A stretch of 32,701 nt of DNA from positions 1 to 32,701 of the forward strand of contig JAQBYI010000039.1 in the NCBI GenBank assembly GCA_027622655.1, given 5' to 3'. Shown in pieces: positions 1-8,291 of this stretch. A model generated the notes under the pieces. It ran no database searches. It was not told where the DNA came from and saw nothing but the letters and a program-made list of their open reading frames with translations. Source of the DNA: Gemmatimonadota bacterium (GTDB taxonomy: Bacteria > Gemmatimonadota > Gemmatimonadetes > Gemmatimonadales > Gemmatimonadaceae). Each line of letters starts with the position of its first letter. Within the stretch, counting starts at the first letter, position 1. A program made the translations under genes and the position numbers.

Positions 1-538
1 CCCCCCCGACCGGCGACGCCAGCGATGATACGCGGGCCACCACGGCAGTCGCGTTGACGACGCCGATCAACCCGTCCGCGGAGCTCCCGCCTGATCGAGG
101 AAGGCAGACACCGCGCAGCAGCCCGGCAGGGTCCGCACCGGCTGGCGTGTTTCGCACCGCTTCGGGATCGAGCAGCGCCAGGTCTTCGACATCATCGACT
201 ATCAGCGCTGCACAGTCGCCCGCGACGCGGAGGATCAGCGCCGTATCGGTGCCGGCGCCGTACGCGACGCCGTACGCGACGCCGTTCGCGGCGCGCTCGA
301 CGCCAAACGCCCACCCGGCGTCAAACGCGCTCACGGTGCGACCCCGGTGCGCAAACTGACCGGCCATCCCAGGTAGCGCGTTCGGCACGGCGATGAACAC
401 CGGTGCATCAATCACTTCCTCCACGTCGGCAACGCTGAACGCAAACCGCTCGTCTCCAACGCGGGCCACGACGTGCAAGGTGCCACGCGCACCCTCCGCA
501 ACAGGCGCGGCAGTCGCCGTGGAGAATGACCTGCTCAT
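1..538 (-). CDS. cheW: CheW-like chemotaxis coupling protein (partial, runs off the left edge)
   Basis: The reading frame opens with an ATG at 538-536 that overlaps the cheB stop as ATGA, and stays open to base 1, giving 179 codons without a stop. The protein begins MSRSFSTATAAP. From about residue 20 it follows a CheW-type beta-barrel: GTLHVVARVGDERFAF, then VADVEEVIDAP, then VPNALPGMAGQF and RGRTVSAFD. The usual family pattern there is V.EV.......lP..p..v.G....RG.v.p..d. The last visible part (DGLIGVVNATAVVARV) matches a CheW C-terminus, so only a few residues should be missing. In the family the protein links chemoreceptors to CheA in the cytoplasmic array. It is translationally coupled to cheB and is the last visible gene of the cluster. 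A 12-bp tandem repeat makes VAYGVAYG near residue 90. It could be one of several CheW paralogues. Confidence 0.8.
   Translation of the reverse strand, partial: MSRSFSTATAAPVAEGARGTLHVVARVGDERFAFSVADVEEVIDAPVFIAVPNALPGMAGQFAHRGRTVSAFDAGWAFGVERAANGVAYGVAYGAGTDTALILRVAGDCAALIVDDVEDLALLDPEAVRNTPAGADPAGLLRGVCLPRSGGSSADGLIGVVNATAVVARVSSLASPVGG
257..290. repeat. 12-bp in-frame tandem repeat inside cheW
   Basis: The unit GCCGTACGCGAC is present twice (257-268, 269-280), followed by a degenerate third copy. On the coding strand it gives the doubled VAYG motif. The length is a multiple of three, so copy changes would keep the frame. Confidence 0.75.
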
Positions 539-1668
539 TTCAGCACTCGGTGGCGCGCCAGCAACTCGTGGGCGGCCCCGGCGACGCCGGCCGGTGTCAC
601 TGTCCTGTCAGCACCGGCGATCGCGAACGCTTCGCGCGGCATGCCATACACGGCCGAACTGGCCTCGTCCTGCACCACGGCACCGCCGCCAGCCTCGCGA
701 ACGGCCGACAATCCGAGCGCGCCGTCGCGCCCCATCCCGGTGAGGACTACGCCGACGCAGGCCTCGCCATACAACTGCGCCGCGGAAACGAAGAGTGGAT
801 CTGCGGCTGGCCTAACGCCCCACACTGTCGGTCCGTCATCGAGCACGATTCGCGTGCCCCCTGAGCCTGCCGCGACGCGCATGTGCTGCCCTCCAGGAGC
901 GAGATACACGGTCCCCTGCCGCACGATTTCGCCGTCCGTGGCTTCGGTGACGGCAAATCTCGTGAACTTCGAGAGCCGCCGCGCGAGCCGCGCAGTGAAC
1001 CCACTCGGCATGTGCTGCGCCATGAGCATCGCAAAATCATGGTCGGCCGCGAGCCCCGCCACGACATCGCCCAGCGCGCGCGGCCCGCCGGTCGATGCCG
1101 CCACCACGACAACGGAACGCGCGGGCAAGCCAACCGGTGCACGAGCACCGGGCGCAGGGCTGCGTTGCACTGGCGCCGCGATGCCCGGGTGGGCCGCGCC
1201 GCCCGCTCCGTCGTACACAACTGCGCGCTGCTGCGTACTCGCGCGCGACACCACACCGACGTTGGTCGCGGCAGCAGCAAGGAGCGCGGTCCGGAGGCGG
1301 ATCGGAATCTTGCCCGGGTCACGTTCCGACACGTCCGCTTTGCGGACGAAGTCCACGGCCCCCAACTCGAGCGCGCGGAGCGTGAGGTCCACACCACCGT
1401 CGGTGTCGGCTCCGCTAAGCATCACGACCGGACGCGGAAAGTCTCGCATGATGACTTCAAGCGTTGCGAGCCCGTCGAGCCCCGGCATTTCGACGTCGAG
1501 CGTCACGATATCCGGGCGCAGCGACCGCACGGCAGCGATTGCCTCGTTCCCGTCCGCCGCGGTTCCCACAACCTCGAAGCCGTCAATGCCAAGCACCACG
1601 TCGCGCAACACGGCGCGGATCAGCGCGCTGTCGTCGACGATGAGCACGGTGCGACTCCTAGGTGACAC
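535..1668 (-). CDS. cheB: Chemotaxis response regulator protein-glutamate methylesterase/deamidase
   Basis: CheB removes methyl groups from chemoreceptor glutamates and is activated by phosphorylation from CheA. The N-terminal receiver domain shows VLIVDDSALIRAV and the phospho-acceptor region TLDVEMPGLDG, then the late lysine in DFVRKAD. After an alanine- and proline-rich linker comes the methylesterase domain with the catalytic serine in AASTGGP, histidine in MAQHMPSGF and aspartate in LTGMGRDGALG. All three catalytic positions of the family are present. A longer reading to 1746 is open, but the GTG at 1668-1666 is preferred: GGAGG at 1682-1678 lies 8 bases before it and receiver domains normally start just before VLIVDDS. 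This gives 377 residues and an 11-bp overlap with the end of cheD. The stop overlaps the cheW start. Confidence 0.95.
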   Translation of the reverse strand: MSPRSRTVLIVDDSALIRAVLRDVVLGIDGFEVVGTAADGNEAIAAVRSLRPDIVTLDVEMPGLDGLATLEVIMRDFPRPVVMLSGADTDGGVDLTLRALELGAVDFVRKADVSERDPGKIPIRLRTALLAAAATNVGVVSRASTQQRAVVYDGAGGAAHPGIAAPVQRSPAPGARAPVGLPARSVVVVAASTGGPRALGDVVAGLAADHDFAMLMAQHMPSGFTARLARRLSKFTRFAVTEATDGEIVRQGTVYLAPGGQHMRVAAGSGGTRIVLDDGPTVWGVRPAADPLFVSAAQLYGEACVGVVLTGMGRDGALGLSAVREAGGGAVVQDEASSAVYGMPREAFAIAGADRTVTPAGVAGAAHELLARHRVLK

Positions 1669-2140
1669 GCGTGTCACCTCCGGCGAGCCGTACGGCAACG
1701 TTTCCGGTGTCAATATCGAACACGATGGACCGGCCGCTTCCGCCACCTACGTCTTCGGAGGCAATGGCGATCCCCGCCTCGGCGAGCGCAGTGCGCGCGG
1801 CATCAACGTTGCGCTCACCAATGCGCCCCTTGGGCGTCAGCACATCGGCGAAGAGTCCAGCGCCACCGGCGAGCTTGGCCACGTACGGCCCGTGTGCGCC
1901 ACGCGCCTTGAGCGCGTGCACGAGGAGAGGCACGGCCGTGTTGGCATACCGCGCGGGGTGCGCCGTTGAAGTCGCCCCTCCGTCCGTTTCGGCCGGCAGC
2001 AAGACATGCGCCAGCGCTCCGACACTCTTCGTCGTGTCGCGGATCATGATGATTACGCACGATCCGACGCCGATGCACATGAGCCGCGCGGGCGCAGCCG
2101 CCACGGCATGCCGCGCGATGGAGACTCGCAACTCGTTCAC
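1658..2140 (-). CDS. cheD: Chemoreceptor glutamine deamidase CheD
   Basis: The 160-residue product has the CheD signature GVGSCVIIMIRD with the catalytic cysteine at 28, and AHVLLP with the catalytic histidine at 45. The conserved LAGGAGLF and IGERNVDAAR blocks follow, then EDVGGGSGRSIVFD near the end. CheD deamidates glutamines in chemoreceptors and in several bacteria also binds CheC; no cheC is visible here. The ATG overlaps the cheR stop as ATGA, and the 3' end overlaps the cheB start, so translation of the three genes is likely coupled. Length is normal and no defect is visible. Confidence 0.95.
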   Translation of the reverse strand: MNELRVSIARHAVAAAPARLMCIGVGSCVIIMIRDTTKSVGALAHVLLPAETDGGATSTAHPARYANTAVPLLVHALKARGAHGPYVAKLAGGAGLFADVLTPKGRIGERNVDAARTALAEAGIAIASEDVGGGSGRSIVFDIDTGNVAVRLAGGDTRVT

Positions 2141-2961
2141 ATCGGCCTCCGGAAGAGGCGGATCTGATGATCGAGCGCGTCAAACAGGAGGCGCGACTCT
2201 CCGAGGACCGCCTCGGCCTTGCCGATGACGAGGTATCCGCCCGGTGCCAGCGCTTCACGAAACCTGCGAAACACTGCATCCTGCGATGGCTTGTCGAAGT
2301 AGATCAGTACGTTGCGGCACGTGATCAGGTGGACCGATCCGGGCGGTTGAGCGGTGGCCAGAAGGTCACCTCGCGCGAACGTGATCATCCGCCTGAGTTC
2401 GGCGGCTGCGACGTGCGGTGCAGCAGGCGTGAAGTAGCGAGCCCGCACGTCGGCCGGAGTGTCGCGGAGCGACTCGCGCGGGAACTCGCCCACCGCCGCC
2501 AGCGCGAGCGCGTCCGGATCGAGGTCAGTGGCCGTGATGCGAATCCGGGACGTCATTCCGACCTCGCCCCTCGCTTCGAGAAAACGGTGCCAGAGCGCCG
2601 CAACGGTGTACGCCTCTTCGCCACTCGCGCACCCGGCCACCCAGGTATTGATCGTGGCGTGATTCCCGGCCCAGAGATCCGGGAGCACGCGCTCCGCGAC
2701 GCCTTCCCACACCTCGGTATCGCGGAACAGGTGCGTCACGTTGATCGTCAGCGCGTCGATGAGCGCGTCATACTCCGCGGGGTCCTCCCGCAGCACGCGG
2801 GCGTAGGAGGCGTAGCTCTCGGCGCCGCGAGCACGCATGCGCGCCGCGATTCGTCGCTCGAGGCAACTCCGCTTGTAGCTGTTGACCGCCACTCCGCGCG
2901 CACTCACGATTTGCTGCGTAAGCGCCGAGAAATCGGCCGCGATCCGTTCGGCGCTGATCAC
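2137..2961 (-). CDS. cheR: Chemotaxis protein methyltransferase CheR
   Basis: This 274-residue protein transfers methyl groups from S-adenosylmethionine to receptor glutamates, opposing CheB. The N-terminal helical CheR domain (about 1-75) ends in NVTHLFRD. The SAM-binding domain shows GCASGEEAYT (about 110-119, a variant of the common GCSTGEEPYS), ATDLDPDALALA, the ITCRNVLIYFD motif and GGYLVIGKAE. There is no C-terminal TPR in this protein, but the upstream gene encodes a separate TPR protein. The start overlaps the upstream stop by 4 bp (2958-2961) and the end overlaps cheD by 4 bp. Confidence 0.95.
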   Translation of the reverse strand: MISAERIAADFSALTQQIVSARGVAVNSYKRSCLERRIAARMRARGAESYASYARVLREDPAEYDALIDALTINVTHLFRDTEVWEGVAERVLPDLWAGNHATINTWVAGCASGEEAYTVAALWHRFLEARGEVGMTSRIRITATDLDPDALALAAVGEFPRESLRDTPADVRARYFTPAAPHVAAAELRRMITFARGDLLATAQPPGSVHLITCRNVLIYFDKPSQDAVFRRFREALAPGGYLVIGKAEAVLGESRLLFDALDHQIRLFRRPM

Positions 2962-4115
2962 GATGCACCCCGCGCGGCGTCCAGATTCTGGCGTACGATC
3001 GGGTTGCCCGGATCAATGGTGAGCGCCCTTTCCCAGCACTCGATGGCCTCGTCCCGCTCACGGCGCCGCAGCCGGATGTTGCCCAGCTTGAGCCAAACAT
3101 CTCCACCGAGCGACTCGTTGTATTTCACTGCACGCGTGTATGCCTCGAAGGCCTCGTCGAACGCCCCCGAGCGGTACTGCAGGTCGCCGACGTTCTTGTG
3201 CAGCTGCGCGATCCCGGCATCCTCAGCCGTACCGCGCTCGGCCGACGCCAGCGCGGCATCGAATCGACCCTTACGCTCGAGCACGACGGCAAGATTGTTG
3301 TGCAGGATGGCCGCGTGCGGATACGCCGCGAGGCCTTCCTCCAGCAACGCAATCGCGCGATCGAGTCCACCGCCCAGCGCGGCCGTAAGCGCTGCGAAAT
3401 GGAACCACACTGCCATTGGCGGCTTGTTCCCCGCGAGAGAGCGAGCTGTGGCAAATGCGGCTTCGGCGGCGCTGAGCGCACCGTCGCGCAGCGCAAGCAC
3501 GCCCATTGACGTATGAACGCGCGGGTCGCGATCGCCGCCACGGCGCAGTGCTTCGGCGAGCGCTTCCTTCGCCTTTGGCGTCTCACCGAGTTTCTCGAGC
3601 GCAAACGCAAGGTTGTGAAATACGGCAGCCGTGGCCGACCGCGCGTGCGCCGCCTGCTCAAGATCGGCCACCGCAGCCTCATGCCGACCCATTCGCAAGT
3701 GCGAGAGACCGAGGTGAAAGCGGGCCTGCAGATCCGACGCCCGCAGTTCCGTCACGCGCCTGAACTCGCGCGATGCCTCATCGAGCATCCCGGTTCGGTA
3801 GAACGCTATGCCAAGGTTGCGGTGTTCCTCGACACGGGTATCGGTCGCCGCAGTCGCGTCGGGCGTTTTCGTGCGACCCACGCGATGGAGGAATCCGGCC
3901 GTCGCCAGCCCGTACAACGCCTTCCCGACTTCGAACTCGACGAGCCCCGAATCCTCGATGATCTGCGCGACATCGCGATGCCCGTTGATCAGGGGCACGA
4001 TCGCCGTCTGCTCGGCCGTGAGCTGTGCCTTGCTCTCCTCCACACGCTTGCTATCGAGCTCAAATACGATGTCGAACGACGGGATCTTCTTCTCAATCAG
4101 ACTCCACTCGTCCAC
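2958..4115 (-). CDS. TPR-repeat protein with the remnant of a DUF4388-like N-terminal domain (probably 5'-truncated)
   Basis: From the first usable start, GTG at 4115, the product has 385 residues. Residues about 1-70 hold an acidic helical segment (LTAEQTAIVPLINGHRDV, then IIEDSGLVEFEVGKALYGL) resembling the helical tail that follows DUF4388/PatA-type domains. The rest is about eight TPR repeats, beginning near NLGIAFYRTGMLDEA. The same frame stays open upstream of 4115 to about 4256 and reads IEEAVYFQFTWAEGAFNFEA and INPESLLLEGAHRVDEW, which is recognisable as the end of a DUF4388 domain. The first 60-70 residues of that domain are absent and cheA sequence sits there in another frame. DUF4388/TPR proteins are seen in chemosensory and gliding gene clusters and are thought to be protein-interaction scaffolds; the exact role here is unknown. 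Confidence 0.75.
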   Translation of the reverse strand: MDEWSLIEKKIPSFDIVFELDSKRVEESKAQLTAEQTAIVPLINGHRDVAQIIEDSGLVEFEVGKALYGLATAGFLHRVGRTKTPDATAATDTRVEEHRNLGIAFYRTGMLDEASREFRRVTELRASDLQARFHLGLSHLRMGRHEAAVADLEQAAHARSATAAVFHNLAFALEKLGETPKAKEALAEALRRGGDRDPRVHTSMGVLALRDGALSAAEAAFATARSLAGNKPPMAVWFHFAALTAALGGGLDRAIALLEEGLAAYPHAAILHNNLAVVLERKGRFDAALASAERGTAEDAGIAQLHKNVGDLQYRSGAFDEAFEAYTRAVKYNESLGGDVWLKLGNIRLRRRERDEAIECWERALTIDPGNPIVRQNLDAARGAS

Positions 4116-4116
4116 C

Positions 4117-6024
4117 CTATGCGCGCCCTCGAGCAGCAGCGACTCGGGGTTGATCGAGACGAGAAAGTCCTGCTCCTCGGGGAGGATGTCGGCTTCGAAG
4201 TTGAACGCGCCCTCTGCCCAGGTGAACTGGAAATAGACCGCTTCCTCGATCTGAATTCTGTACGACTTCTCGTATGTCGATAAGCGGCAGCACTTCGTCG
4301 CGCAGCACGAGGACGTCGCGCCCGTTCACTTGGCGCACCGACTGCGGCCCGCATTCCACGGTCTCTCGTACGTGCGTGAGCGGAATGGCATAGTGCTCAC
4401 CACCGGCGCGAGCGAGAAGCGCGCGCACGATCGCAACCGTGAGCGGAAGGCGCAGAGTGAACTGCGTGCCGGTTCCGAGATTGGTCTTGAGTTCGAGCGC
4501 GCCGCCGAGCGCGCGAACTTTGCTCACCACCGCATCGATGCCCACACCGCGTCCCGAAAGGCCCGTAACCGAGTCTTTCGTGGAGAATCCGGGGTGAGCG
4601 ATGCAACGCAGCAGGTCGGAATCGTCGAGCTCCTGCACGCCCGGTTCGACGAGTCCTGCGGCCCGCGCACGTTGCAGCACGCGCCCGCGATCAATTCCCC
4701 GCCCGTCGTCGGCCACCCGCACCAACACCGCCGCGCGGTCACGCACTGCCGAGAGGACGAGACGTCCCATCGCGGGCTTTCCGGCCTCCACGCGCTCGGC
4801 CGGCCCCTCGAGTCCGTGGTCCACCGCGTTCCGCAGCAGATGCACGACTGGCTCTGCCAGCTCGTCCAGGAGGGACCGATCCAGCTCAATGTCGTGCCCC
4901 TCGATCTCGAATCGGATCTCTTTCTGCAGCGAGCGTGACGCATCTCGCACCAGCCGCGGAAAACGGTCGAACACCTGAGCAACCGGAACCATTCGACTTG
5001 CCGTGATCTCCATCTGCAGTTCGCCAACGAGATGTGCCGCCTGCTGCACGGTTTCGTCGAGCGCCGCGTCGCTCGATCCGGCGGTCAACTGGAGGAGGCG
5101 TCCGCGCGCAATCACAAGTTCGCCGATGATGTTCATCATCGTGTCGAGCCGGAACAGGTCGATCTTCACCTGCCGGAGCCGCGCCGACGTTGCCTCGACA
5201 ATCGGTTCTTCCTGCGGTGACGGCGCGCGTTTTCGGGCGCGGCCGAGCATGTCGACATGCACGCTTTCGATGTCGCCGACGCCGCGAACCGCCGCTTCGA
5301 TTTGCTCCTGCGTAGCCTCCGTGACCAGCCGGACCGCGAATGCCTTCGGCTCGGTCGCCGCTTGCAGCACTTCGAGCGACGGGCTTACCACAGCCACCGT
5401 GCCAATCGCACCAAGTTTTTGTGCCATGATGAACGCACGAACGCCGGGAAGCACAGTCGTGGCCGCCTGACGGATGCGAATGATCACGCCGGGCCCGTCG
5501 AACGGATCGTGGGCCTCAGTCCCGGAGTCCGGTATAGCCACGACCACCTGTGATCCTCGGGGCGCAGGAGCGGCAGGAGCGGCAGGAGCGGCAGGAGCGG
5601 CAGGAGTCGGGCCAGCCGGCGGCGGGGCGGCGGGTACCGCTTCGCGAAACGCACCGGATAGCCGCGAGAGCGACTGCGTCATGTCCTCGGATCTCGGTGC
5701 GCTCTCTGAGGCTTCCGCGATTCCGCGCTCGAGAGCGTCCGCCGCTGCAAAGAGAGCGTCCATCACGGGCTGCGTCACGCGCCCACCGGCGCTGCGCATC
5801 CGATCGAGCAGCAACTCGAGCTCGTGCGCAAACTCAGCGACCGCCTGGTACCCCATCGTCGCGCTCATTCCCTTCACGGTGTGCACCGCGCGGAAAACTT
5901 CTGCGACCGAGTCGGGTGACTCGTGCTCGGACTCCAAGGCCAGCAGGGCGCGATTGATCGCGGCAAGCTGGTCCTGACTCTCGCTACGGAAGAGTTCCGC
6001 GTACCTGGCCGGATCGAGCGCCAT
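4117..6024 (-). CDS. cheA: Chemotaxis histidine kinase CheA, probably truncated in its C-terminal CheW-like domain
   Basis: CheA autophosphorylates and passes phosphate to CheY and CheB. The 635-residue frame has an Hpt domain with the phospho-histidine at 48 (RAVHTVKGMSATMG), an Ala/Pro linker, a CheY-binding-like region, the dimerisation helices (KIDLFRLDTMMNIIGELV), and an intact ATPase: N-box VVHLLRNAVDHGLEG, VADDGRGIDRG, GFSTKDSVTGLSGRGVGID and GTQFTLRLPLTVAI. The CheW-like domain begins normally (RALLARAGGEHYAIPL, then NGRDVLVLRDEVLPLIDIREVV) but homology stops near residue 587 (about position 4261). The last 48 residues, rich in arginine, are out-of-frame reading of the next gene, so roughly 80-90 residues of the domain appear to be missing. 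Kinase chemistry could survive, but coupling to CheW and receptors would be impaired. The gene lies 55 bp after cheY. Confidence 0.9.
   Translation of the reverse strand: MALDPARYAELFRSESQDQLAAINRALLALESEHESPDSVAEVFRAVHTVKGMSATMGYQAVAEFAHELELLLDRMRSAGGRVTQPVMDALFAAADALERGIAEASESAPRSEDMTQSLSRLSGAFREAVPAAPPPAGPTPAAPAAPAAPAAPAPRGSQVVVAIPDSGTEAHDPFDGPGVIIRIRQAATTVLPGVRAFIMAQKLGAIGTVAVVSPSLEVLQAATEPKAFAVRLVTEATQEQIEAAVRGVGDIESVHVDMLGRARKRAPSPQEEPIVEATSARLRQVKIDLFRLDTMMNIIGELVIARGRLLQLTAGSSDAALDETVQQAAHLVGELQMEITASRMVPVAQVFDRFPRLVRDASRSLQKEIRFEIEGHDIELDRSLLDELAEPVVHLLRNAVDHGLEGPAERVEAGKPAMGRLVLSAVRDRAAVLVRVADDGRGIDRGRVLQRARAAGLVEPGVQELDDSDLLRCIAHPGFSTKDSVTGLSGRGVGIDAVVSKVRALGGALELKTNLGTGTQFTLRLPLTVAIVRALLARAGGEHYAIPLTHVRETVECGPQSVRQVNGRDVLVLRDEVLPLIDIREVVQNSDRGSGLFPVHLGRGRVQLRSRHPPRGAGLSRLDQPRVAAARGRA
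5565..5609. repeat. 9-bp tandem repeat in the cheA linker
   Basis: CAGGAGCGG occurs four times without mismatch from 5565 to 5600, followed by a diverged fifth copy. On the coding strand it gives a PAAPAAPAAPAAP linker between the Hpt and CheY-binding regions. Copy changes would lengthen or shorten the linker without shifting the frame. Confidence 0.85.
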
Positions 6025-6079
6025 CGTCGGATTCAGATTGGGGAAAGTGGAAGCCGCGCGTACTAGGCGCGCTGCCCTC

Positions 6080-6442
6080 TCAGCCCAACACTCGTTGCAC
6101 AGCTTCCAGCACGCGACTTGGCTGGAACGGCTTTACCACGAAATCTTTTGCGCCGGCCTGGATGGCCTCGACGACCAAGGCCTGCTGCCCCATCGCGCTG
6201 CACATCAGGACCTTCGCATTCGGGTCGAACTCCGTGATCGCGCGCACGGCGTCGATGCCGCCCATGTCGGGCATGACGATGTCCATAGTGACGAGATCGG
6301 GGCGTAGCTGCTTGTACTTCTCGACGGCTTCCGTCCCCGTCTCCGCCTCGCCGACAACTTCAAACCCAGCCTGCTGGAGGATGTCGCCAACCATCGTTCG
6401 CATGAATATGGCGTCATCGCAGATCAATACCGTGTGTGCCAA
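6080..6442 (-). CDS. cheY: CheY-like single-domain response regulator
   Basis: This is a 120-residue stand-alone receiver domain: VLICDDAIFMRTMV with the acidic pair, the phospho-acceptor aspartate in DLVTMDIVMPDMGG, the conserved switch position in VLMCSAMGQQ and the lysine in DFVVKPFQP. It has no output domain, so it should act by binding a motor, pilus or signalling partner. The frame is open far upstream into the insertion sequence, but the TTG at 6442-6440 is preferred, because GAGG sits 5 bases before it and the fold starts two residues later. An IS1182-like element ends only 26 bp upstream of this start, so the native promoter has been displaced or replaced. Confidence 0.9.
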   Translation of the reverse strand: MAHTVLICDDAIFMRTMVGDILQQAGFEVVGEAETGTEAVEKYKQLRPDLVTMDIVMPDMGGIDAVRAITEFDPNAKVLMCSAMGQQALVVEAIQAGAKDFVVKPFQPSRVLEAVQRVLG

Positions 6443-6461
6443 GTCTTCCTCACCGTTTGAG

Positions 6462-6468
6462 TCGTTGA
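6462..6468. repeat. Target-site duplication TCGTTGA, left copy
   Basis: TCGTTGA immediately precedes the left inverted repeat of the IS1182-like element. The identical 7-mer immediately follows the right inverted repeat at 8272-8278. Confidence 0.8.
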
Positions 6469-8271
6469 GGCTGTAGAAAAAGGCCTTGTTGGACGCGATC
6501 GGATCCGCCGTGACGTTGCGAGGCGACCGGATCGTGATGGGATCGTCCGCAGCGCCCGATTTGGCGATACGAACCACCGGTTTCGAACGGTGACGCTCCC
6601 GGTACGGCGGTCTGGCTACGCTGCGTACCCGTGATGGGCGAGCTTCTCGATGTTCTGGACCAGGCAGAACAGTTTCCACTGCCCATCGACTTTCGTGCGA
6701 CCACGCAGGGTGAAACGGTCGAGCCCTTTGTTGTGGCATAGGTTCCCGAACACGGGCTCCACCGCGCCGAACCGCTGTCCGTACTGCGCGCGGCCCGTGG
6801 GCGAGGCGAGGCGCCGTTTCATCCGTGCCGTGTGGCTCTCGGGTTTCGGCGTCGGTGAGACTCGGCCATGAAAGAACACGACGTTGCGGACCGCGGTCGC
6901 CTCCGGCGTGCGTAAGCAGCGCGTGCGAAGTGGGCACGGCACACAGTCCCGCTTCGCCCCGCGAAAGTGCGCCCCGACATAGCCGTTGGTCACGTTGGCG
7001 CTGCCCTTCCGATAGAGCGACTTCCCGGCCGGACACACACAGGTACGCGCCGCCGCATCATATATGAAGTCGCGTGGCTGATAGACCGTGGTGTCGCTCG
7101 GGGACGTGAGCCGAGACTTGTCGTGCAGCGGATCGGGCGCCTGCTGGTGCCGCGCTTGTGTGGCGAAGCGTGCGTCCCGCTTGCGCATGGCGTTGTCGGC
7201 GATCAGCGCGTCCACCTCCAGCTGAGCCAGCGCTTTCAGATTCGCTTCGCTATGGTAGCCGGCATCGGCGGTGATCACAGTATGCGCCGCGAGCACCGGG
7301 TGGAGCGCCGCGACGACCGGGAGCAACAGCGCCTGCTCCGACCCCGTCCCGTGCGCCTGCGCTTCGACGATGATCTGATGTTTGCCATCCACGGCCGCCA
7401 CGCCCGTGTACCCTTGGATCACGCCTTTCCCGGTCGCCATCTTGGCACTCTCATTATCTGTGCGATTGCTCTTCCGGATCGTCCCCTTCGGTCCGCGACG
7501 ATCGTCGGGGTGCGCCGCGAGCCAGTCGCGCATCGCCGCCGCGTCCCGCGTGAGCCGCTCGATCCGGATCGCCGCCTTGGCTGCAATATCCGGCTCGACG
7601 GGCCGGGCGTCCGCCTCGCGATGGCGCGCGAGCATCGCCTGCGCCGCGGCTTCCATCTTCGTGGCCTGCCGCGCAAAGTCCGCCCGCGTCCCGCTCCGAT
7701 GCTTCGACGCGTTGCTCGGGAGCTTCACGCCGTCGATCGCGAACATCTCGCGGCCGATCAAGCCCTCCCGGTCGCAGATCGTGAGCACCGCCGCGAACAC
7801 GTGCGCGATATCCGCACCCAGGGTACTCACAAAGTGCGCGATCGTGGTGAAGTGCGGCCGGGTATCGCCCGAGAGCGCGATGAACGTCACGTGCTCCTGG
7901 CACGCCCGTTCGATCGTGCGGCTACTGACGCTGCCTTGGGAATACGCGAAGAGCACCACCTTGAGCAGCATCGCCGGCGGATACGCCGGGGCGCCCGCGT
8001 CGTCGTTCCGGAACCGCGCGTCGAAGTGCGCGAGATCGAGCTCGTGCTCGAGCAGGTGATTCAACGCGTGCTCGAACGTCCCAGGGCAATAACTGCCGCG
8101 CGAGGTCCACGGGCAGGAAGCGCGGGTTGGTATCGATGTACTTGTAGCGGGCCATGATGGGCGAGGCGGGCGGGAGCGGACGACGCGGCGACACGTGCGA
8201 CCATGCTCCCCGTATTAATTGCACCGCGGGTGAATTCGCGCCAGACTTAGTCCGAACCTTTTTCTACAACC
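6469..8271 (-). mobile_element. IS1182-like insertion sequence with inverted ends (1803 bp)
   Basis: The left end (6469-6483, GGCTGTAGAAAAAGG) and the right end (8257-8271) are inverted repeats matching at 14 of 15 bases. Both are flanked by the 7-mer TCGTTGA, as expected of a target duplication. Inside is one transposase gene of the IS1182 family on the minus strand, which carries a frameshift. The element lies directly upstream of cheY and directly beside the IS110-family element. The preserved ends and duplication argue for a fairly recent insertion; the frameshift suggests that it is no longer autonomous, or that there is a sequencing error. Confidence 0.88.
6616..8155 (-). pseudogene. 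IS1182-family transposase, frameshifted near its N-terminus
   Basis: The native start is the ATG at 8155-8153, giving MARYKYIDTNPRFLPVDLA then RQLLPW. About 24 codons in, the frame shifts: the continuation FEHALNHLLEHELDLAHFD lies in the next frame. Removing one C from the run at about 8084-8086 would restore LLPGTFEHAL, the usual family reading. Downstream, 482 residues are open, with the DDE-type acidic residues in MFAIDGVKLPSNASKH, VITADAGYHSE and GAVEPVFGNL, a cysteine-bearing segment (CVCPAGKSLYRKG, CVPCPLRTRC), and the family tail QWKLFCLVQNIEKLAHHG. The long part could only be made from an internal start. IS1182 members normally use a single frame, so a mutation is more likely than programmed frameshifting. 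Confidence 0.85.
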
Positions 8272-8278
8272 TCGTTGA
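8272..8278. repeat. Target-site duplication TCGTTGA, right copy
   Basis: Second copy of the 7-mer flanking the IS1182-like element. It abuts the 13-bp inverted repeat assigned to the IS110-family element, with no base between them. Confidence 0.8.
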
Positions 8279-8291
8279 TATGACTGGGCTG

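Noticed and set aside
641-1969. Long plus-strand open frame across cheB and cheD
   Set aside because: It is antisense to two genes with clear motifs, has low-complexity Ser/Thr/Arg/Pro content typical of GC-rich shadows, and matches no family.
6443-7036. About 200-residue N-terminal extension of the CheY-like protein
   Set aside because: It runs through the IS1182 end and transposase antiframe; a TTG with a good ribosome-binding site sits at the receiver-domain boundary.
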